Positions 31,120-39,251 of a stretch of DNA of 47,120 nucleotides are shown here, piece by piece. A program made the translations under genes and the position numbers. Source of the DNA: a virus; the IMG/VR virus record IMGVR_UViG_3300025154_000153, positions 1-47,120 of that record; one strand, given 5' to 3'. The notes under the pieces are model-generated. The model saw only the letters and a program-made list of their open reading frames with translations, ran no database searches and had not been told where the DNA came from. How positions within the stretch are numbered: position 1 is the stretch's first letter; each line of letters begins with the position of its first letter.

Positions 31120-31823
31120 GTGCAAAAATTCTTTGGGGCTCAGAGCCCCCACGACACATCGCGAATCCAGGCCCTGCACAAATGTTGTACCTTGGTACGA
31201 CCCAAGACGATCTTTGTCCTGGGTTGCTTACACTCTCCGGAGGAGTTCGGTCCTTCAAATACCGTCTTGAGCAAGAAGAGCGGATGTTCGCAACGTTCGT
31301 ATACTTCAGCGGTTTCAAGGTTCCGGCTTTCAAAGCAGCGTTTCAAATCTGGAATGAACCGCAGTACGAAGAACTGCTGCGGCTGTATGAGAAGTACGCC
31401 CCCCGTCCGCTATTGAGTCTACGAGGGGGTGCAGTCCAAGTCACAAACCCTATTCTGAATGAACACAAATATCGTATGATGCTCATCAACGACTGGGCAC
31501 CGCCGGTTGCTCCGGAGGTAGGACTTAGTTACGTTTACAGTTTCACGCTGCTTGAGGCATTCCCGCGACGGTTCGTTCCGAAGCCACCTTCGGCATCGGA
31601 TAAGGATAAAGGCTTGGTTCGAGACGTTCCACAGGATACGAAGAGGGCTATCAATCCGAACGCCGAACTTGAACGGAAGTGGAACGCTCATTTACTGAGG
31701 TCGAAGGAGCCCGCAGCGGTATACCAGACGCCAGCAAAACCTTTGGTTCAAGCGCCTCCGAATATGTCCTCGGCTATACCTGAGACACCCTATTCGGACT
31801 ACGATTACGGAGTACAGCAGTAG
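31116..31823 (+). CDS. Baseplate/tail protein (Mu gp43/N or gpU-like by position)
   Basis: The ATG overlaps the tape measure stop. The 235-residue chain is strand-rich (MLYLGTTQDDLCPGLLTLSGGVRSFKYRLEQEERMFATFVYF) with a helical middle (YEELLRLYEKYAPRP) and a basic, Pro-rich end (DKGLVRDVPQDTKRAINPN). It occupies the place of gp43 in the Mu-type order. No family signature is visible, so the assignment is by position. Confidence 0.55.
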   Translation: MSAKILWGSEPPRHIANPGPAQMLYLGTTQDDLCPGLLTLSGGVRSFKYRLEQEERMFATFVYFSGFKVPAFKAAFQIWNEPQYEELLRLYEKYAPRPLLSLRGGAVQVTNPILNEHKYRMMLINDWAPPVAPEVGLSYVYSFTLLEAFPRRFVPKPPSASDKDKGLVRDVPQDTKRAINPNAELERKWNAHLLRSKEPAAVYQTPAKPLVQAPPNMSSAIPETPYSDYDYGVQQ

Positions 31824-32446
31824 TGGCTACGCTTTCATATACTGGTCTTCACGAACCGCTTACAGCGTTTCGAACCACAGTACAGCTTCCCGCGCAAGGG
31901 GCTTGGAGGATTTGTCTCGAGTTGCCGGAAGAGGTAGCCAACCTTACACAGGTGCAGGTGACTTTTCGAGATATCCTCTTTAGCGGGAAGGTGGTAGCAT
32001 CTGAACGACAGAGTCGGACGTATCACGTTGATATCCGGCCAGGAAAAGGGCTGCAAAGTATTGCACAGGCCAGGAGTTACTCCTCCGGAGCAGTTGCAAC
32101 TATGATTCGGGATGCGGTATCTGATTGCGGTGAAACACTGTCTGTGCAGTCAGTGCTGAGTACAAAGATAAAGGATTGGTTTCGTTTTCCTGGCCAGACA
32201 CTGCCTCAGATATTGGGTCAACTAGGTGTCAAGTGGCACTGTTTGGCCTCTGGAGAAGTAGTCGTAGGCGAAGTGTGGCCTGAAGACGATACTGGCGAAA
32301 GTTACTACCTGTCTTCGCACCCTCAAGCAGGAATTCAGCAGTTAATGTTGGAGCCTGAGACCTTCATTTGGCCTTCGGTTACTGTAAAGGCAGTGGAATA
32401 CACTGCCAGTGCAGAAAATAGTGCGCATTGCGTGGTGCAGATGTGA
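31823..32446 (+). CDS. Baseplate hub protein (Mu gp44/gp27-like)
   Basis: It begins with GTG at 31823, which overlaps the previous TAG by one base. Sequence: strand-rich start (PLTAFRTTVQLPAQGAWRICLELP; VTFRDILFSGKVV), the typical hub segment YSSGAVATMIRDAVSDCGETL, then WFRFPGQTLPQILGQLGVKWHC, where many gp27/gpD-like hubs have a small domain. The 207 residues are short for this family. It forms the trimeric hub to which the spike attaches. Confidence 0.7.
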   Translation: MATLSYTGLHEPLTAFRTTVQLPAQGAWRICLELPEEVANLTQVQVTFRDILFSGKVVASERQSRTYHVDIRPGKGLQSIAQARSYSSGAVATMIRDAVSDCGETLSVQSVLSTKIKDWFRFPGQTLPQILGQLGVKWHCLASGEVVVGEVWPEDDTGESYYLSSHPQAGIQQLMLEPETFIWPSVTVKAVEYTASAENSAHCVVQM

Positions 32447-32994
32447 TCGCAGAAGCTCTTATAGTGGAAATTGTACGTCTTTGTCGCGACAGGCTTGGAA
32501 TTCGTTTTCTTCAGCCTCGCCGTGGTATTGTAAGGACTGTGTCTGTTGATGGTACTTGTGTTGTAGACGCCTGGGGGGGACAGATACCGAAGGTCAAGGT
32601 TATGCAGCCATGGCCAGGCTGTACACTTACTTTTCAGAAGGGTGCTGATGTACTGTTGGAGTGGCCTCGTGTCTCTGGAGATACTGAAGACGCTGCTGCA
32701 CCGGGCGAGTTGCCTGTCATCGTAGGCTTTTATTCAGGCACCTCAGTATCTGTGACTATTCTTCCAGGAGGGGCCGCTGCTGCTCGTGTAGGGGATGACG
32801 TACAAATGTCAGTTGTTACAGACCCAGGATTCGTATTGTGGGCGGCAGCGGTGCAGGCAGCTTGCTTGACGACTCCGGGTTCGAGTGCTTTTCAAGCTGC
32901 AATGGCGGCAGCCAATGCACTCGGGTACACCTGGCCTCCTGTTACAGTAGATAGTAGGATCACTTCGGGGAGTGGAAAGGTAAATATCGGATGA
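32443..32994 (+). CDS. Baseplate spike protein (Mu gp45/P2 gpV-like)
   Basis: GTG at 32443 overlaps the hub stop (GTGA). The product of 183 residues has an OB-fold-like start: GIVRTVSVDGTCVVDAWGGQ, VKVMQPWPGCTLTF, GADVLLEWPRV, then VIVGFYSG, typical of gpV spikes. The last third is Ala-rich and ends with a short strand (TSGSGKVNIG), where a membrane-piercing tip is expected. The 9-mer occurs as GQIPK. Confidence 0.7.
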   Translation: MIAEALIVEIVRLCRDRLGIRFLQPRRGIVRTVSVDGTCVVDAWGGQIPKVKVMQPWPGCTLTFQKGADVLLEWPRVSGDTEDAAAPGELPVIVGFYSGTSVSVTILPGGAAAARVGDDVQMSVVTDPGFVLWAAAVQAACLTTPGSSAFQAAMAAANALGYTWPPVTVDSRITSGSGKVNIG

Positions 32995-33611
32995 CCGCCG
33001 CAATCGAAGATGTCAATCTCTTTGCCACGACTGAACATCCGGCATCTGTCGTTGTGTCTATGAGTACAGATTTGGTATTTGCCGGTTGTGTTGTGGCTGT
33101 AGCTACTCCTACTGAAGCAGCGAGGTACAACCTATTTCGATATCGTGAAGGTGTCTGGCAGTGGGACGCTTCAGGAGGAGCAGGAGAGTTGTGGGTGGAG
33201 TCGGCTGTCTGGCCAGGAGGTTTTTCTGCGAGTTTTACTTCTCCAGAGAAGGTAGATTCGGACTTTGCTTTTGTCGAAGTGTATTGTTCGCCCGCTTGGA
33301 CGGGGCCAGATGTTGCTTTCAACTGGCCAGCATTAACGACAGAGCTTGAAGATGTGGCACAGCGGGTGATGCGAGGTTACTACGCTTCGTTAATAGGTGG
33401 ATCAAAACTTCCGTGTGTAGACATAACCGATTTGCTTGGGTCGATGGTAAACCCTGTACTTAAGAACACGCTCGAACGAATTGTGGCGGAAATGGATGAC
33501 ATAGAAAGCCACACCTTTGTTCAGGAAGGAACCACGATCATTATTTCGTTTGTACTGTACTCCGGAGCGGAAGGCTCCGTAGCTCTGGAGCTGAACAATG
33601 AACTATTCTGA
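32991..33611 (+). CDS. Baseplate wedge protein (Mu gp46/W/gp25-like by position)
   Basis: The ATG overlaps the spike stop. The N-terminal 125 residues are strand-rich and unusual for gpW; the C-terminal 80 (DITDLLGSMVNPVLKNTLERIVAEMDDIESHTFV...IIISFVLYSG) match the size and helix/strand order of small gp25/W wedge proteins. It lies between spike and J-like genes, so a gp46-like role is likely. The longer N-terminal domain is an addition. Confidence 0.6.
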   Translation: MTAAIEDVNLFATTEHPASVVVSMSTDLVFAGCVVAVATPTEAARYNLFRYREGVWQWDASGGAGELWVESAVWPGGFSASFTSPEKVDSDFAFVEVYCSPAWTGPDVAFNWPALTTELEDVAQRVMRGYYASLIGGSKLPCVDITDLLGSMVNPVLKNTLERIVAEMDDIESHTFVQEGTTIIISFVLYSGAEGSVALELNNELF

Positions 33612-34725
33612 CCTTCTTGTTATCGAGACACAGGAAACTGTTGACGCCCGGTTGCGGGCTGCGGCGGCTGTGAAAGGGGCACAACCTGACACGTGGAAAG
33701 ATCGCGGGATAATGGCCGTGATTGTTTACGCGGTCAGTGTTGTATTCGTACTGATATACGACATGATCCGCTTCTTCGCAGGAGGAGCAGCTTTCACAAC
33801 TACTTCTGTGGAGACACTTGCAGAACGGTGGGCATACTCCCAGTTTGGCTTGACGAGGTTGCCTGCTGAAGCGGCGGTGTTTTCAGTTACTGTGGCTGTG
33901 GAAGAGGGTCAACCAGCAGCGGACCTCACAACGGACTTCCGTATAAGCACCTCTTGGGGGCAGGAGTATTTTCTTCAGACCGCAGTCGTAGTTGATAGTG
34001 GTACTTCAGAGGATCTCCTGTTTCAAGCTGTAGTCGCCGGAATAGAAGGCAATGTTACACCGGAACAACTGGTGAACATCGTGACTCCGATTGTTGGGGT
34101 TACGATTACTCCGGTTGTGATCTACTCCTCTGGAGTAGATAAAGAAACGATACCGGCTCTTCACGCACGTTGTCAGCTTACCCTTGGAGGAATCGGGGCA
34201 GGTGCGCAGGAGTTCGTTCAGAACCTAGCCATCAATACGGATCCTTTGTTGACGAAGGTAAGGACACGCGTTGACAGTACTGCGGCAGGTGAGATGATTG
34301 TCTATGCTGGGCAAACAGCGGAGGCAGCAAATGTGGACCAGGTTGCTGCACTAGCTGCGGCAATTGAAGCCCTGCAAGTTTTTCAAGCTGTTTCTGTGAC
34401 AGTGTTGGCCGCTACTCCGGAGGAGCTGGAGATTAGCGGAACGGTTACTGTATACCCTGGTCGTAAAGCTGAGGCAGAAGAAGCGGTATCTGATGCCATA
34501 GCTTTGTGGCAAGCATCGCTGAGTTATGGTGACGAGATCCCGGCTTCAGATATTTGGCGTAAGAATTTCGGTCTCGATGCTGAAGAGAACGCTGTGGTGG
34601 GTATATTTTCATCACCTGCAATTGAGAAGATAGTTGACTTACTTCCAAATACCGTGTATACTGGATCTCAATGGGGACTTACTGTTCTCGTCAATTCTTT
34701 GGTTTTCTTTGATTCTGCGGAGTAG
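33598..34725 (+). CDS. Baseplate assembly protein J-like (Mu gp47)
   Basis: It overlaps the wedge gene by 14 bases. The 375-residue chain begins with a hydrophobic, helical segment (MAVIVYAVSVVFVLIYDMIRFFAGG), then SVETLAERWAYSQFGLTRLPAEAAVFSVTVAV and GIEGNVTPEQLVNIVTP, the well-known J pattern in which an L(A/S)xxxG/R... segment is followed by strands and 'xxxGNV.pG'. Residues 185-215 (IPALHARCQLTLGGIGAGAQEF) match the family's Y-x-x-W region only weakly. It builds the wedge around the hub. Confidence 0.8.
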   Translation: MNYSDLLVIETQETVDARLRAAAAVKGAQPDTWKDRGIMAVIVYAVSVVFVLIYDMIRFFAGGAAFTTTSVETLAERWAYSQFGLTRLPAEAAVFSVTVAVEEGQPAADLTTDFRISTSWGQEYFLQTAVVVDSGTSEDLLFQAVVAGIEGNVTPEQLVNIVTPIVGVTITPVVIYSSGVDKETIPALHARCQLTLGGIGAGAQEFVQNLAINTDPLLTKVRTRVDSTAAGEMIVYAGQTAEAANVDQVAALAAAIEALQVFQAVSVTVLAATPEELEISGTVTVYPGRKAEAEEAVSDAIALWQASLSYGDEIPASDIWRKNFGLDAEENAVVGIFSSPAIEKIVDLLPNTVYTGSQWGLTVLVNSLVFFDSAE

Positions 34726-34727
34726 TC

Positions 34728-35345
34728 TTGTTTCCGACTCGCGACAGATTTTTTGCCGAACTTCCTCGATGGCTTGTCAATTTGCCTGGATCACAAGTTT
34801 GGGCGGTTGTAGCTGCTATTGGCGAAGAATTGGAGCGGGTTGCGTACTTATCACGGATCACTTGGCAGAGTTGGCTGATCGTGAATCAGCCGGTTGATGC
34901 ACTTAAGTTCTCTGGAGAACTCCGTAAGCTTCCTAGATACAGCCTTGATACAGACCAATCGTACAGGAACCGTATCTGGCAAGCTCTGGAGTTTTACAAG
35001 TTTTTAGGTACTAGTAAGAGCATAGTAGACACTTTCGCTCTTCTTGGTTATACAGCCGAGGTTATTTGTGAGAAGGATTGGACACCCGAGACGAAACCCG
35101 ACGAAATCGAGATGTGGAATCGTTTCTGGGTTCGAGTTGAAGGCTTTGAAGTCGAATCTTGGAATCAGCCCCTGAAGACTTGGAATGAGCCAACTGAGGT
35201 CTGGAATGCGAGTTTCGACGGTGCCTTGTTGGAAGAGATGCGACAGATTGTGCTTCGGTGCCGGTTTGCTGGTAATCTCTTTGTTGGTTTTATTTTCGTG
35301 CAGCCGGGCGGATCAGAGGTCTTTGTCATTCTTAACGATGAGTGA
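34728..35345 (+). CDS. Tail protein I-like (Mu gp48)
   Basis: The likely start is TTG at 34728, three bases after the J-like stop. The 205-residue chain is helical and Trp-rich at first (FFAELPRWLVNLPGSQVWAVVAAIGEELERVAYL; SWLIVNQPVDALKFSGEL), with a conserved-looking SYRNRIWQALEFYKFLGTSKSIVDTFALLGYTAEV that resembles gpI/gp48. The C-terminal part holds WNQPLKTWNEPTEVWNAS, a repetitive Trp segment. It links wedge and fibre. Confidence 0.7.
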   Translation: MFPTRDRFFAELPRWLVNLPGSQVWAVVAAIGEELERVAYLSRITWQSWLIVNQPVDALKFSGELRKLPRYSLDTDQSYRNRIWQALEFYKFLGTSKSIVDTFALLGYTAEVICEKDWTPETKPDEIEMWNRFWVRVEGFEVESWNQPLKTWNEPTEVWNASFDGALLEEMRQIVLRCRFAGNLFVGFIFVQPGGSEVFVILNDE

Positions 35346-35358
35346 CTCCGGAGAAGTA

Positions 35359-36477
35359 ATGTCCACGGAATATACCCCTCAGAACGTCAAACACGACACC
35401 GTAATAATTCCGGCCGGAAATGAGCCTCACGTATGGGATGACACTCCTGTTGATGGAGTTGTATACCCGGGTCCGTATGTGAAGGATCTACTCGAAGATC
35501 TCGCTGATAATGCCGAGCATGCTGAACAGGCCGCTTCAGTAGGGCCGACTATGTTTGCTGTGCAGCATGATCCAGCAACCGGTTACCATACAGGAGTATC
35601 TACTCAGTCTCCGGATGGCTGGGGTTCGTCATTGTTCGTGCAAGGTCCTCCGGAGAATCACGGCATTCCGATTATGCAGGTCATTGCTTCGATACCTGCA
35701 GGTGCGGCGCCGCTTATTACAGTTGATGACGATTCCGTGGAAGTTTCGGAAGATAAGCTATTACGAGCTGGGCAGACGAGACTGCGCGCGGGAAGTGCGA
35801 ATAGTCTCAAACTGGCTATATATAATGATGTCGCCGACGACGACGATCAGCCGCAGTTGGCTGTGATTGATTCTGACGGTTCTCCATATCGCTTCTCTGT
35901 AGATAAACTTGGACGTGTTTTGGCCAACGCTCTTTCAGCAGATACCTTACTCGCGGAGACGGTAACGGCACAACAATTTCTATTCCACTCCTCCGGAGTG
36001 GCTCCCAAATACTATACGAAGCTTGGTACGAGCTTCGAGTTGGTTGAAACGACATTAGTCACGGATGTGGTAAGAGAAAAACCCGGGATACTATCCTGGC
36101 GTGGAAATACAGATACTGAATTTGAAGCAGAAGTAGTCTTTGCAGCTGACGATGTTATCACCGGTTTTCGATCATGTGTACAAATAACTGGTACTGCACC
36201 AGGTTCGACAGGGGCTGTCGTGTATTTGTACAAACTTCAAAAAACGTCTGGGGCGGCAGAAGCAATTGCTTTGCAAGCCTGGCCAGATACCGTGGCGACA
36301 CGAACTGTCGGTGCGTGGGTGGCGACTTATGTAGACCTGATCACGCCACTTGCCGAAGCGATAGACCTTGAGAATAACGCGTACTTTATCCGCGTTCAAT
36401 TCGAAGCTCCTTTTGGTATAGACGACGTTTCACGGCTATTTTTTGCTGAAATTCGTACAGAGCGCACTACACTTTAA
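35359..36477 (+). CDS. Tail fibre or fibre-associated protein, 372 aa
   Basis: The ATG at 35359 follows actccggagaagta. An in-frame ATG at 35338 overlaps the previous gene but has no Shine-Dalgarno. After a neck-like start (YTPQNVKHDTVIIPAGNEPHV) there is a collagen-like or fibre-type region with many short strands (ITVDDDSVEVSEDKLLRAGQTRLRAGSANSLKLAIY), then a domain with ITGFRSCVQITGTAPGSTGAVVYLYKL that resembles receptor-binding jelly-roll folds. It follows the I-like gene, as fibres do. Confidence 0.65.
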   Translation: MSTEYTPQNVKHDTVIIPAGNEPHVWDDTPVDGVVYPGPYVKDLLEDLADNAEHAEQAASVGPTMFAVQHDPATGYHTGVSTQSPDGWGSSLFVQGPPENHGIPIMQVIASIPAGAAPLITVDDDSVEVSEDKLLRAGQTRLRAGSANSLKLAIYNDVADDDDQPQLAVIDSDGSPYRFSVDKLGRVLANALSADTLLAETVTAQQFLFHSSGVAPKYYTKLGTSFELVETTLVTDVVREKPGILSWRGNTDTEFEAEVVFAADDVITGFRSCVQITGTAPGSTGAVVYLYKLQKTSGAAEAIALQAWPDTVATRTVGAWVATYVDLITPLAEAIDLENNAYFIRVQFEAPFGIDDVSRLFFAEIRTERTTL

Positions 36478-36492
36478 TTCTCTGGAGAAGTG

Positions 36493-36882
36493 ATGGCAGA
36501 CGTACCCGGTACTGGGTCGAATGGCAAGGTGCTTTTTGTTACAGAATTGGCAGCACGCCTCGATGCCATTCTCGACCAGTTGGAAGCCCTTGCAGGTGGC
36601 TCCTACGGAGCATTTGATTACTGTGAAGTCTTTGTTCCTGTGGAGGATCAGTTGGACTACCTGTGGGGTACAGGGAGTCAACAGGAGGGGGAGATTGATA
36701 GCGACGCTCGTACTGAGGCGCGCAATGCAATGGTGCAGTGGGGAGTAGCAATGCTTGCTCCACTGCTTGACTACACAATCTTGGAGGACAGACTTCGATT
36801 GGCAACAGGAAAAGCCCCTACTGCAGAGCAGGTTGCAGCTGGGGAACCTCTGGTAGTACGTGTGAAACGGTCTGCTACATAA
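36493..36882 (+). CDS. Hypothetical protein in the fibre cluster, 129 aa
   Basis: The ATG follows attctctggagaagtg. The chain is helical and acidic: VTELAARLDAILDQLEALAGG, then DYCEVFVPVEDQLDYLWGTG. Small helical proteins between fibre genes may be fibre chaperones, but I cannot assign one. The stop is followed by the hairpin GCTCCGG-AGAA-CCGGAGC (36885-36902). Confidence 0.6.
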   Translation: MADVPGTGSNGKVLFVTELAARLDAILDQLEALAGGSYGAFDYCEVFVPVEDQLDYLWGTGSQQEGEIDSDARTEARNAMVQWGVAMLAPLLDYTILEDRLRLATGKAPTAEQVAAGEPLVVRVKRSAT

Positions 36883-36884
36883 CC

Positions 36885-36902
36885 GCTCCGGAGAACCGGA
36901 GC
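36885..36902 (+). promoter_or_regulatory. Intergenic hairpin GCTCCGG-AGAA-CCGGAGC
   Basis: A 7-bp stem with a four-base loop made from a CTCCGGAG element with complementary flank. It lies 25 bases before the start of a probably highly expressed gene at 36927 and lacks a T-run, so it may be an mRNA-processing or stabilising hairpin. Confidence 0.55.
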
Positions 36903-36926
36903 ACTTAAAAAGGAAGGCGGTATCTG

Positions 36927-37658
36927 ATGGCTCTTCGAACAGTATTGTCTCTGATCCCGACAGCTGGAATTCTTCCTGGTAAGATCAAGCTGGACGAGGC
37001 GTTCAACTTCACCGGCACTTTGCAGAAGTCTGGCGTGGACATCGATCCCAACCAGAATCTGACCTATGCTCGAGTCAAGTGTGCTACTCTGGCCGACATT
37101 CCGAACCTGGCCTCCGGAGCACCCTCCGTGATCGACGGGTACAATCTCCAGCAGAATGATGATGTGCTGGCCTGGATGCAGGATCCGGCGACCGAGAACG
37201 GCATCTACAACGACGACACTGTCGGATCAGGGTCCAACGGTGTGATGACACGGGCGACGGAACGGGATGCGGCTGCGGAGCTTCCGCAGGGTATGCTGGT
37301 GTACGTGCAGAATGGCGCGGTGCATGGTGGGAAGTTGTTCAAGCTCACCTCGGCTGTGGTCACCATCGGCTCCGACGCTGTGACGTTCGAGGAGCAGGAA
37401 GAGGGCCTTTCGCCCATTACTGCAACCGGCGAGCCCGCGGCGCTGGCAGATGGCGATGGTTCGACGCTGATCTTCGATCTTCCCTACGCCGGAACGGTCG
37501 CACTCACGGTGTATGTGGATGGAATCATGCAGCTCCCGACGACGTGGTCCATCGGAGCAGGAACCGGAACCGGCGGTGTGGACGAGTTGACGTTCGGTGC
37601 GGGGAACGCCCCGGCCAACGGCGCCAAGGTCGAAGCGCAAGGTCTCCGTCGCGTCTGA
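36927..37658 (+). CDS. Probable tail fibre or structural protein, 243 aa
   Basis: The ATG follows aaaaaggaaggcggtatctg, the same initiation sequence as the capsid gene. The protein is strand-rich: RVKCATLADIPNLASGAPSVIDGY, LQQNDDVLAWMQDPATENGIY, HGGKLFKLTSAVVTIGSD, typical of C-terminal fibre domains that repeat 'DGYxLxxGDxVL' type segments. The C-terminal half has GTVALTVYVDGIMQLPTTWSIGA. Codon use is biased, as for an abundant protein. A strong hairpin/terminator follows, so this ends the tail operon. Confidence 0.7.
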   Translation: MALRTVLSLIPTAGILPGKIKLDEAFNFTGTLQKSGVDIDPNQNLTYARVKCATLADIPNLASGAPSVIDGYNLQQNDDVLAWMQDPATENGIYNDDTVGSGSNGVMTRATERDAAAELPQGMLVYVQNGAVHGGKLFKLTSAVVTIGSDAVTFEEQEEGLSPITATGEPAALADGDGSTLIFDLPYAGTVALTVYVDGIMQLPTTWSIGAGTGTGGVDELTFGAGNAPANGAKVEAQGLRRV

Positions 37659-37703
37659 TCTTCTCTCGAGTAGTTCGGAGTTCTCCAGAGTAGTCTCTAA
37701 CCG

Positions 37704-37740
37704 CAAGCCGTTGATCCTTGGGTCGACGGCTTGTGTTTTC
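37704..37740 (+). terminator. Intrinsic terminator at the end of the tail operon
   Basis: CAAGCCGT (37704-37711) pairs with ACGGCTTG (37726-37733), and further inner pairs (gatcc/gggtc) extend the stem. TGTTTTCT follows at once. It separates the tail genes from the promoter at 37763. Confidence 0.85.
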
Positions 37741-37762
37741 TACAACAAGAAAAATTTTATTG

Positions 37763-37791
37763 TTGACCTTACTGCTGAGATGTGATATACT
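37763..37791 (+). promoter_or_regulatory. Sigma-70 type promoter of the primase/helicase genes
   Basis: TTGACC (37763-37768), 17-bp spacer, TATACT (37786-37791), with aagaaaaattttattg upstream. The first ATG (37842) has gaaaggagacagt. Confidence 0.75.
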
Positions 37792-37841
37792 GTCTTCAGT
37801 TCAAGTGGTTAGTCTTCTATTTGAAATCGAAAGGAGACAGT

Positions 37842-38135
37842 ATGAACAGTGCTTGTGCAAAGTGTGGTTGTGCGTTGAATGAGTGTGAATGTGACGTAGA
37901 AACGGAGGAGGCTCCTCTGGAGGAGGAAGAAAGGGAATACAGGTGTCATTGCTCAGAACACAGCCAGCAACTTCCTGTGGAGACACTGGAGGAGCTGAAG
38001 GAATCAGAGCTGGAACTGGAGACGCTTTCTGAAAAGCAGTTGCGACTGAATCTGGAGATACGACGCCGACTTCAGCGAACAGAATTCCAGTCCGAAATGC
38101 GAAAAACGCCAGACTGGTGGACAACTACCCTGTGA
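37842..38135 (+). CDS. Acidic zinc-knuckle protein, 97 aa
   Basis: The N-terminus has CAKCGCALNECEC, a CxxCxC cluster that may bind zinc. A Glu-rich middle part (ETEEAPLEEEERE, with a CTCTGGAG element) and a coiled-coil stretch follow (LEELKESELELETLSEKQLRLNLEIRRRLQ). The start has a good aaggaga. The end overlaps the primase start (GTGA). It could be a loader or inhibitor acting with the primase, which is inference only. Confidence 0.6.
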   Translation: MNSACAKCGCALNECECDVETEEAPLEEEEREYRCHCSEHSQQLPVETLEELKESELELETLSEKQLRLNLEIRRRLQRTEFQSEMRKTPDWWTTTL

Positions 38136-39217
38136 TTCGCATAGCCGCAATCGACAATATCTTCACGCCCGGCGCCTACCAGGTCGTCGAAGGGCAATTT
38201 GTGTCCCGGAAAGGGCGGGACATCACCGGGTATCCGTACACTACCCTTGAAGAAGCCTTTCGACCGACAAATACCGCTGCCTGCTGTTCAGTGTATAACC
38301 TTCGTTCTCCGGAGGAGCCAGACGAACTCTTTCCTTGGGTTCGTTTCACTGGACCTCAGGCGCGACGGGAGTGTGGACTGAAGGTGTCTGTAGAGTGGTT
38401 ACATCTGGAGTTCGACCTTGTCACAGATCCGGCAGGTCAGAAGGTTTGGCCTGGGGTCTCGCAGGACAAAGACGGTATCTGGCGTGCTTCCGACAAGGCA
38501 GCCGGGCTGTGTGAAATCTTCTGTGAATCGGTTTGTCCCGGTTGGAATTGGTATATGAGTCGAGGCGGCCTGCACATTCTTACACCGATCGAGCCCGTAC
38601 CATATGAGCAAGCTTTGGCGTATGCTGATGCTTTCATTGAAGGACTGCTTCCTGCAGTGAAGAGGGTTGCTGCGGAGCTTCAGATACCGCTGTCTTTGGA
38701 CCGGTCTTGTGCGCAACCGTCAAGACTTATGTATCTTCCACAGATTGATAAGCCGGGACAAGGAACCTTGCGCCTTCCACACAGTATGCAGGGCTTGGAA
38801 GCGTCGATTCGGTTGCCAAAGCCAACTTGGCTTGCTTCTCCAGAGAAGCAACGATCGAAGTCACCCCTGAACCTGGAGCGTTGTGAGCGAAGGTGGATGG
38901 AGAACTTTGCTGCCCGCTGGATGAAGTCACACTTTGATTGGCTGGCCCAGGCAAGGGTGGGGGATGGCGTTAACAATAGGTTGTACGCTGTGGGCGGGGA
39001 TGTTCGACAGCTTGGTGATATAGGCTTGCTCGGAGATACGGAAGGCTGGCTCCGGGCCGCACTGGAGTTGTGGCCAGATGCACACGCCGAACAAGCTGTG
39101 TATAATGGTTACAACAACGGTTTTGGTACACACACCGTGGCGGTTGGTATCTCGGATCTCCAGCGATACCGAGATGGAAAAGAACGAGCACAGAAGCTCG
39201 CAAAACTTTTAAGATAA
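38132..39217 (+). CDS. PrimPol-type primase (archaeo-eukaryotic primase fold)
   Basis: The 361-residue chain has the two signatures of AEP primases: a hydrophobic strand with acidic residues (LHLEFDLVTD, about residue 95) and SRGGLHILTPI (about 145), the SxxH motif. These are followed by a helix (YEQALAYADAFIEGL) and IPLSLDRSCAQPSRLMYLP (about 190), like the DxR-type strand of phage primases. The C-terminal region may be a PriCT-like helical domain. It makes primers for the polymerase. The start is GTG at 38132, overlapping the previous stop. Another GTG at 38117 is possible. The next gene is the partner VapE-type helicase. Confidence 0.75.
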   Translation: MIRIAAIDNIFTPGAYQVVEGQFVSRKGRDITGYPYTTLEEAFRPTNTAACCSVYNLRSPEEPDELFPWVRFTGPQARRECGLKVSVEWLHLEFDLVTDPAGQKVWPGVSQDKDGIWRASDKAAGLCEIFCESVCPGWNWYMSRGGLHILTPIEPVPYEQALAYADAFIEGLLPAVKRVAAELQIPLSLDRSCAQPSRLMYLPQIDKPGQGTLRLPHSMQGLEASIRLPKPTWLASPEKQRSKSPLNLERCERRWMENFAARWMKSHFDWLAQARVGDGVNNRLYAVGGDVRQLGDIGLLGDTEGWLRAALELWPDAHAEQAVYNGYNNGFGTHTVAVGISDLQRYRDGKERAQKLAKLLR

Positions 39218-39251
39218 CACTCCTCCAGAGAAGTCGCCAGAACAGAGGTAC